Shown here one piece after another: positions 6,834 through 10,407 of a DNA stretch of 10,407 nt. The translations under genes and the position numbers were made by a program. The DNA is from Pseudomonadota bacterium. Lineage in GTDB: Bacteria > SAR324 > NAC60-12. The notes under the pieces were generated by a model that saw only the letters and a list, made by a program, of their open reading frames with translations, made no database searches and had not been told where the DNA came from. Positions within the stretch are counted from its first letter, which is position 1; each line of letters begins with the position of its first letter. The DNA is taken from NCBI GenBank assembly GCA_014381795.1, contig JACNKY010000201.1, forward strand, positions 1 through 10,407, given 5' to 3'.

Positions 6834-7990
6834 TGCACTTTAATACTTACCTCGAAAGTTTTTCTGAGTTAGAACAAATCCAACAAACCTCAATCCGTGA
6901 AGTGATTTTGCAACACAAATCGCTGAGCAGAATGGGAAAGCAGAGTACAAAGTCTTTGCTCTCACTCCTGGAAGCAGCACTTTCCTGCGGTTTGTCTCCC
7001 GTTTTGCAGTGGGACATCCTCAGCACAGAGCAAACTTTCCGGCACTGTCTAACAATTCTGAATCGTTTGCCTTTAGCAAAATTTCACGCAATCCGTGTGC
7101 AGGATCTTGGAGCGGCTGAGTGGGTCCGGCAGGAACATCCGGAACTTCCTCTGCAGTTGATTGTTGAAACCGGAAACCATAACATCATCGGACTTCAGCG
7201 CTGGACAGAATACTTTGGTCCGCAATTACAACGCCTCGTTCTTTCCACAGAACTGCCTAAATCCGTGCTGAATGAGTATAGTAAAATTTTAACCGTGCCT
7301 TGTGAGATATTAGCTGTTGGTAGAATTTTGTTGTTTTACACTCCTCGTAAATTGCTTAGTTCGCATGATTTTTCAACGAACTCTCAGGATTTTCTGGAAA
7401 AAAAATTAGTCCCGGGAGATCAACCGCAACAACAGTTTCCAACCGTCGAAAATCAACATGGAACGTTCATGTTTCATCATCGTGATTTGTTTTTGCTGGA
7501 TTATCTTCCGGAACTGCAGAAAACAAGTTTGGAAGTCTTAAGACTTGATTTACAGCATCTTGATTTATCCGCAAACTGGCTTATTAAATTATCAGCGTTG
7601 CTAGAGTCATTTGATAAAGAAAAATGTACTGCCTTAAAATCAGCCTGGCCCACTAAAATAACACATAGTTTCTTTAGAGCAAACCGAACAGACCTTGCGA
7701 TTGAGCGTATAAAAAATCCTCACCTGAAGGATCACGGAGAAACTCTGGTGGGATATGTCGTTGAAGCAGTCAAGGGTGAGCAACTGATTATTTTGGCCCG
7801 TAAAACATTCCCTTTTGCTAAAGCTTTACTGGGGATTACTCCGGAAGGTCGGGAGTGTAATATTGCGACCGAAGACATACAGACTACAGACGGTCAACCT
7901 GTAACAGAGATTGTTTCAGGAAATCTGTATCAAGTTCCGCACGTCAAATATGTGACTGCACAGACCCTTGTCTACAGCCGTTATGAGTGA
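6833..7990 (+). CDS. Divergent U32-family (peptidase U32/collagenase-like) protein lacking the usual cysteines
   Basis: U32 proteins include the tRNA/rRNA hydroxylation enzymes TrhP and RlhA, and UbiU/UbiV of ubiquinone synthesis; several carry an Fe-S cluster. The assignment rests on three segments: LIVETGNHNIIGLQRWTEYF (109-128); CEILAVGRILLFYTPRKLLS (157-176), which aligns with the U32 signature E-x-F-x(2)-G-x-x-C-x(4)-G-x-C-x-x-S; and a C-terminal domain (about 278-385) with GYVVEAVKGEQLIILARKTF, LLGITPEGRE, TTDGQPV and YQVPHVKYVTAQTLVYSRYE like the U32 C-terminal beta domain. At the positions where the family has cysteines there are Ile/Leu and Lys, and DLFLLDYLPEL (218-228) has Phe where DLC is usual. 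The remaining Cys (52, 72, 157, 265, 342) do not form the motif. The start shares one base with the ABC ATPase stop, and GGAAGA upstream serves as RBS. Function is unknown. Confidence 0.72.
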   Translation: MHFNTYLESFSELEQIQQTSIREVILQHKSLSRMGKQSTKSLLSLLEAALSCGLSPVLQWDILSTEQTFRHCLTILNRLPLAKFHAIRVQDLGAAEWVRQEHPELPLQLIVETGNHNIIGLQRWTEYFGPQLQRLVLSTELPKSVLNEYSKILTVPCEILAVGRILLFYTPRKLLSSHDFSTNSQDFLEKKLVPGDQPQQQFPTVENQHGTFMFHHRDLFLLDYLPELQKTSLEVLRLDLQHLDLSANWLIKLSALLESFDKEKCTALKSAWPTKITHSFFRANRTDLAIERIKNPHLKDHGETLVGYVVEAVKGEQLIILARKTFPFAKALLGITPEGRECNIATEDIQTTDGQPVTEIVSGNLYQVPHVKYVTAQTLVYSRYE

Positions 7991-8040
7991 TTGCAGCTTG
8001 AATATTTCTCACAAACACGTAAGCTTTAAAGGCCTTTTCT

Positions 8041-8069
8041 TTGAAATTTACGGTGCTGCCTGTAATAAT
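8041..8069 (+). promoter_or_regulatory. Predicted promoter of ribF
   Basis: TTGAAA (8041-8046, 5/6) is followed by a 17-bp spacer and AATAAT (8064-8069, 5/6), with a TG one base upstream of the -10 (extended -10). The predicted start of transcription is near 8076, giving a leader of about 50 nt. The 135-bp gap after the U32 gene is too short for an FMN riboswitch plus promoter, and no such motif is visible. Confidence 0.55.
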
Positions 8070-8125
8070 ATTTCAAACCTTTTTCGTTCAATAATCCCCG
8101 TTTAATACTGCACTCAAGGGTCTTC

Positions 8126-9067
8126 ATGCAGGTCTTCCGTTACCAGGATAAAACAACTTCTTTTCCAAGTTCCGTTGTTACTATCGGAAATTTCGATGGA
8201 ATTCATTTAGGCCACCGAGCTTTAATTTGTTCTGCGGTACATGAAGCAAAAGCACGCGGATGTGCCAGTGCTTTAGTGACTTTTGATCCGCATCCTCAAG
8301 AAATAATTCATTCCCAACAATCAGTTTCGCGAATTTGCACGGCTGTTCATCAACTGCGTTTACTTGAAGAACTAGGTCTAGATGAGCTGCATGTGATACC
8401 TTTCACAAAGGAACTTTCGCAAATGCCTCCGGAAGAATTCGCACTTCAGTTTTTGATAAAACGTTTTGATTTGGCAAAACTAGTCATTGGTTACGATTTT
8501 CGTTTTGGAAAGTACCGTGCAGGAGACTTCATTCTGCTGGAAACTCTCAGCCAAAAATACAACTTTTCACTAGAAGAAGTTGCTCCGGTACAGGAGAAAG
8601 GTCAAACAGTAAGCAGTACCCTGATACGGGAATTAATACAAGAATATCGTTTTGCAGAAATACCGTCTTATCTTGGTCGTGATTTCAGTATTTACGGAGA
8701 GGTAGTTCACGGGGAACAGCGTGGACAAAAACTAGGATTTCCTACCGCAAACATCCAGCCGGGAATCACCTTAGCTTTGCCAAACGGTGTCTATGTCAGT
8801 AAAATAATATTTGCAAACAAAATTCATTTTGGCGTTACCAATGTGGGCAAACGGCCTACATTCGGCGAAAATGCTATTACGGTTGAAACTTGGCTTTTTG
8901 ATTTTGATGAAGATATTTACGGTAAGGATTTGGAGGTTATTCCGCTTTTTCAGTTGAGGGCGGAAAGGAAGTTTTCTTCTATGGAAGATTTGCAAAATCA
9001 AATTAAGCAGGACGTTGAAAGCGCGCGTAATTACCTGGTTGAACATGAATTCATGACTGTTGAATGA
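8126..9067 (+). CDS. ribF: Bifunctional riboflavin kinase / FAD synthetase RibF
   Basis: RibF phosphorylates riboflavin to FMN and adenylylates FMN to FAD. The 313-residue protein has the normal two-domain form. The N-terminal nucleotidyltransferase domain shows TIGNFDGIHLGH (19-30), TFDPHPQEII (52-61), IGYDFRFGKYRAGD (121-134) and the SSTLIR motif (163-168). The C-terminal riboflavin kinase domain shows GRDFSIYGEVVHGEQRG (184-200), LGFPTANI (203-210), LPNGVYV (218-224), GVTNVGKRPTFG (236-247), VETWLFDF with the catalytic Glu254, and IYGKDLEV (264-271). All catalytic motifs are present. AAGGG, about 5 nt before the ATG, may act as RBS. It has its own predicted promoter and its 3' end abuts a convergent gene remnant. 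Confidence 0.97.
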   Translation: MQVFRYQDKTTSFPSSVVTIGNFDGIHLGHRALICSAVHEAKARGCASALVTFDPHPQEIIHSQQSVSRICTAVHQLRLLEELGLDELHVIPFTKELSQMPPEEFALQFLIKRFDLAKLVIGYDFRFGKYRAGDFILLETLSQKYNFSLEEVAPVQEKGQTVSSTLIRELIQEYRFAEIPSYLGRDFSIYGEVVHGEQRGQKLGFPTANIQPGITLALPNGVYVSKIIFANKIHFGVTNVGKRPTFGENAITVETWLFDFDEDIYGKDLEVIPLFQLRAERKFSSMEDLQNQIKQDVESARNYLVEHEFMTVE

Positions 9068-9069
9068 AA

Positions 9070-9231
9070 CTATCTGTACTTATCATTTAGTCCTAAATTT
9101 GCCAGATTCAGGGTTTTGATCTTTTCCATTTTTTTAATTTTTGTTTCCTCTCTTTTTGCATCATCAAGATAGTCCACAAATTCTCTTTGTTTTGAAAGAG
9201 CAAATTCTTGAAAGCAATTTTCATGTTTGTT
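9070..9231 (-). pseudogene. Remnant of a YdeI-family protein C-terminus
   Basis: On the minus strand, an open frame from 9231 to the TAG at 9072-9070 encodes about 53 residues, including FALSKQREFVDYLDDAKR, EETKIKKMEKIKTLNL and GLNDKYR at the end. This matches the C-terminal signature of YdeI/OmpD-associated (bacteriocin-protection) family proteins: an R-x-x-Y/F...AK...T+..RI.K....I stretch ending in G-x-ND. Full-length relatives are roughly 190 residues. Here the frame opens after a TGA at 9234-9232, has no start codon near its 5' end, and overlaps the last codons of the upstream reductase in another frame. The N-terminal domain is absent. I therefore read it as a truncated, non-expressed remnant. 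An alternative is a decayed fusion or a frameshift with the upstream gene. Confidence 0.65.
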
Positions 9232-9772
9232 TCAGCACCTCATAACTTGACTGAACAAAGCCAAAATCATAGCTTTTGGTTTCGAGGTGTTTAAGCGGAA
9301 CATCATTTTTTAAGTATCCAAACAAAGGAATACCGCTGCCTATAATTACTGGAATGACCGTAATGGTAAAATCGTTGATAAGTCCCTCCGTGATGAATCT
9401 CTGAATGGTGATTCCACCATCAATATATAAGCGCTTAGCTCCTTCATGCGCTAAGCGCTTCCATAATTCTGTCGGGCTTTCTGAGGAATATGAGACAGTT
9501 TTCAATAAATGCTGAGGAATAATAATGCTTTTGCTGCTTAAAACAATGACGGGTTTTTTACCGTAAGGCCAGTTGTTAAATGACAATATTTTTTCGTAAC
9601 TTTTGCGGCCCATAATCAGAACATCTACGGATTCAAAAAAAACCTTGTATCCACAGTCTTCACCTGCACTAACTCCTGCATTTGCGGCATCTAACCAATC
9701 TAGTTCGCCACCTTTTCTGGCAATAAAACCATCAAGACTTACTGCAATGAACACAGATGCTTTTAGACTCAT
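9221..9772 (-). CDS. RibD C-terminal / DHFR-like family reductase
   Basis: The product belongs to the DHFR-like reductase family related to the RibD C-terminal domain, presumably NAD(P)H-dependent; the substrate is unknown for most members. From the ATG at 9772-9770 it has 183 residues, the normal length. Visible motifs: VFIAVSLDGFIA (7-18), GGELDWL (21-27), VDVLIMGRKSYE (49-60), WPYGKKPVIVLSS (68-80), KRLYIDGGITIQRFI (113-127) and TITVIPVIIGSGIPLFG (136-152). The frame is also open upstream to a TTG at 9796-9794, but family proteins begin just before the IAVSLDGFIA strand, so the ATG is preferred. No good Shine-Dalgarno precedes either start. The last bases overlap the YdeI remnant in a different frame. 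It lies in a minus-strand block of small enzymes of the kind often exchanged between bacteria. Confidence 0.85.
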   Translation of the reverse strand: MSLKASVFIAVSLDGFIARKGGELDWLDAANAGVSAGEDCGYKVFFESVDVLIMGRKSYEKILSFNNWPYGKKPVIVLSSKSIIIPQHLLKTVSYSSESPTELWKRLAHEGAKRLYIDGGITIQRFITEGLINDFTITVIPVIIGSGIPLFGYLKNDVPLKHLETKSYDFGFVQSSYEVLKQT

Positions 9773-9796
9773 CGATCTACTTTTGTGATTGAACAA

Positions 9797-9811
9797 CCCC
9801 GTGAACAGGGG
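9797..9811. repeat. Small GC hairpin between the VOC and DHFR-like genes
   Basis: CCCC (9797-9800) and GGGG (9808-9811) flank a 7-nt loop. Read on the minus strand, it is followed by TTGTT, so it could act as a weak terminator after the VOC gene, but a four-pair stem is short. Confidence 0.35.
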
Positions 9812-9813
9812 AT

Positions 9814-9847
9814 GCAGAATTAATCAATTGAGAAACGCATAATCTGC
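9814..9847. repeat. Inverted repeat downstream of the VOC gene
   Basis: GCAGAATTA (9814-9822) pairs with TAATCTGC (9840-9847) with one bulged base and a 17-nt loop. It lies just after the VOC stop codon and directly beside the GC hairpin, forming a tandem pair of stem-loops. It is possibly a 3' RNA structure; no function can be assigned. Confidence 0.35.
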
Positions 9848-9855
9848 TGATCTTC

Positions 9856-10161
9856 TTAGGCGCTTTCTATTTTGGGACAATTAAACATCCATTTAATACC
9901 GAATTTATCGGTCAACATGCAGAATTTTTCACCCCAAAACTGTTCTTTCAATTCCATCGTTACCAGCCCGGCCTGTTTGAGACAATTGAATGTTTTTTCC
10001 ATTTTGAGAGGATCTTCGAAGCCTAAACTCAGTTGGATACTGGAATTAGCTGTTTTTGAACTTTCTGCACTGTCCATTTGATCAGCAAAACATTTTTTAT
10101 AAAAATTAACAGCATCTTCACAGTCACCGTTAAACATTAAGTATGGTTTCAAATTTTCCAT
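9856..10161 (-). CDS. PhnB-like VOC-family protein, apparently shortened internally
   Basis: This small VOC-superfamily (glyoxalase-fold) protein resembles the PhnB group. It has 101 residues. The N-terminal strand and helix are standard (LKPYLMFNGDCEDAVNFYKKCF, 4-25). The C-terminal half is also standard (SSIQLSLGFEDPLKMEKTF, 40-58; GLVTMELKEQFWGEKFCMLTDKFGIKWMFNC, 65-95). Relatives are typically about 135-150 residues and carry roughly 40 more between these parts, including a His-containing strand (HARL-like) and a LMxSD strand. Here Cys24-Phe-Ala-Asp-Gln runs straight into MDSAESSKTANSS, suggesting an in-frame internal deletion. A good Shine-Dalgarno GGAG (minus strand, 10172-10169), 7 nt before the ATG, supports the start. 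It is 39 nt downstream of the ureidoglycolate-lyase-like gene and probably co-transcribed. The shortened protein may be unable to form a complete VOC module. Confidence 0.75.
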   Translation of the reverse strand: MENLKPYLMFNGDCEDAVNFYKKCFADQMDSAESSKTANSSIQLSLGFEDPLKMEKTFNCLKQAGLVTMELKEQFWGEKFCMLTDKFGIKWMFNCPKIESA

Positions 10162-10200
10162 TTTAAATCTCCAGCTGTTTTTGTTGTTTTTCGAAAAAAT

Positions 10201-10407
10201 CTAAGAAGGACATTTTAGCGGAACTGATAAAAACACACCAAATTCCTGAGCAATATTACAGCTAACCCGTGCGTGTACCTTTCCTTGTTTATCATAAAAA
10301 CTTGCTTTCTCTGTCAGCGGAAAAACACCTTCATGCCAGACATTTGGATGAATATACAAACCCTTCCCGCCATCGACGTAAAAGGCGACAAAATCTGAGG
10401 GTTGAAC
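10201..10407 (-). CDS. Ureidoglycolate lyase-like protein, C-terminal 68 residues (partial, runs off right edge)
   Basis: On the minus strand the frame enters from the right edge and ends at TAG (10203-10201). The visible 68 residues include VAFYVDGGKGLYIHPNVWHE, GVFPLTEKASFYDKQGKVHA and RVSCNIAQEFGVFLSVPL. The G-x-Y/I-H-P-x-x-WHE motif, the YDKQGxVHARVS segment and the final VPL fit the AllA/ureidoglycolate lyase cupin family, whose characterised members release urea from ureidoglycolate in purine breakdown. The N-terminal part and start codon are outside the window. No other allantoin-pathway gene is visible, and this subgroup may act on another substrate. It probably heads, or is upstream in, the minus-strand block containing the VOC gene. 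Confidence 0.7.
   Translation of the reverse strand, partial: VQPSDFVAFYVDGGKGLYIHPNVWHEGVFPLTEKASFYDKQGKVHARVSCNIAQEFGVFLSVPLKCPS

Noticed and set aside
7991..8040. AAAGGCCTTT palindrome followed by T-rich sequence as a terminator after the U32 gene
   Set aside because: The palindrome has no loop, so it cannot form a stable hairpin of terminator type.
7991..8125. FMN riboswitch upstream of ribF
   Set aside because: The leader is only about 50 nt after the predicted promoter, and the conserved RFN-element segments are not visible.
9111..9226. ATG frame overlapping the reductase stop (ATGA), about 37 codons on the minus strand
   Set aside because: It reads the YdeI remnant in the wrong frame and its translation resembles nothing; the YdeI frame explains the sequence better.
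9773..9796. Upstream TTG start for the DHFR-like reductase, adding eight residues
   Set aside because: It has no proper RBS, and the family normally starts just before the IAVSLDGFIA strand; the ATG at 9772 fits better.
1..10407. CRISPR array, tRNA, rRNA, IS element or integrase
   Set aside because: No regularly spaced repeats, tRNA-like cloverleaf, transposase motif or terminal inverted repeats were seen on reading both strands.

Overview
This is a chromosomal window of moderate to low GC, mostly well-conserved bacterial housekeeping genes. It suggests a Gram-negative-type bacterium: the recA promoter carries a near-perfect CTGT-N8-ACAG LexA operator, and the ABC ATPase belongs to the CcmA-like branch. 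The RecA N-terminus mixes features (GPEASGKTT Walker [16 protein letters not shown]), so I do not assign a phylum. A member of the PVC group or another less-sampled Gram-negative lineage is possible, but this is a low-confidence inference.

Layout. Positions 1-480 (minus) hold the 5' 160 codons of recA, which runs off the left edge. A 523-bp divergent intergenic region (481-1003) contains the recA promoter with its LexA box, a hairpin and a promoter for the next gene. Positions 1004-1942 encode a UDP-glucuronate decarboxylase (UDP-xylose synthase), followed by a terminator-like hairpin. Positions 2041-3417 encode a CCA/poly(A)-type tRNA nucleotidyltransferase with an HD domain. A strong sigma70-type promoter at 3425-3453 then starts a tight five-gene unit: smpB, dprA, a membrane-anchored coiled-coil protein, a CcmA-like ABC ATPase and a divergent U32-family protein. 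Gaps are 11, 18, 33 and -1 nt. ribF (8126-9067) has its own promoter.

From 9070 to the right edge everything is on the minus strand and looks like an accessory block of small enzymes. In transcription order these are the C-terminal part of a ureidoglycolate-lyase-like protein, a shortened PhnB/VOC protein, a RibD_C/DHFR-like reductase and an unannotated remnant of a YdeI-family C-terminus. The remnant meets ribF tail to tail with only 2 nt between the stop codons.

How the genes relate: recA and dprA act on DNA repair and uptake (DprA loads RecA on incoming ssDNA). cca and smpB act on tRNA maturation and ribosome rescue, and ribF makes FMN and FAD. The most distinctive points are the LexA operator overlapping the recA promoter, the U32-family protein without the family's cysteines translationally coupled to an ABC ATPase that has no permease in view, the YdeI remnant, and the VOC protein that appears to have lost an internal segment. 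I found no CRISPR array, tRNA, rRNA, insertion sequence or clear new multi-gene system.
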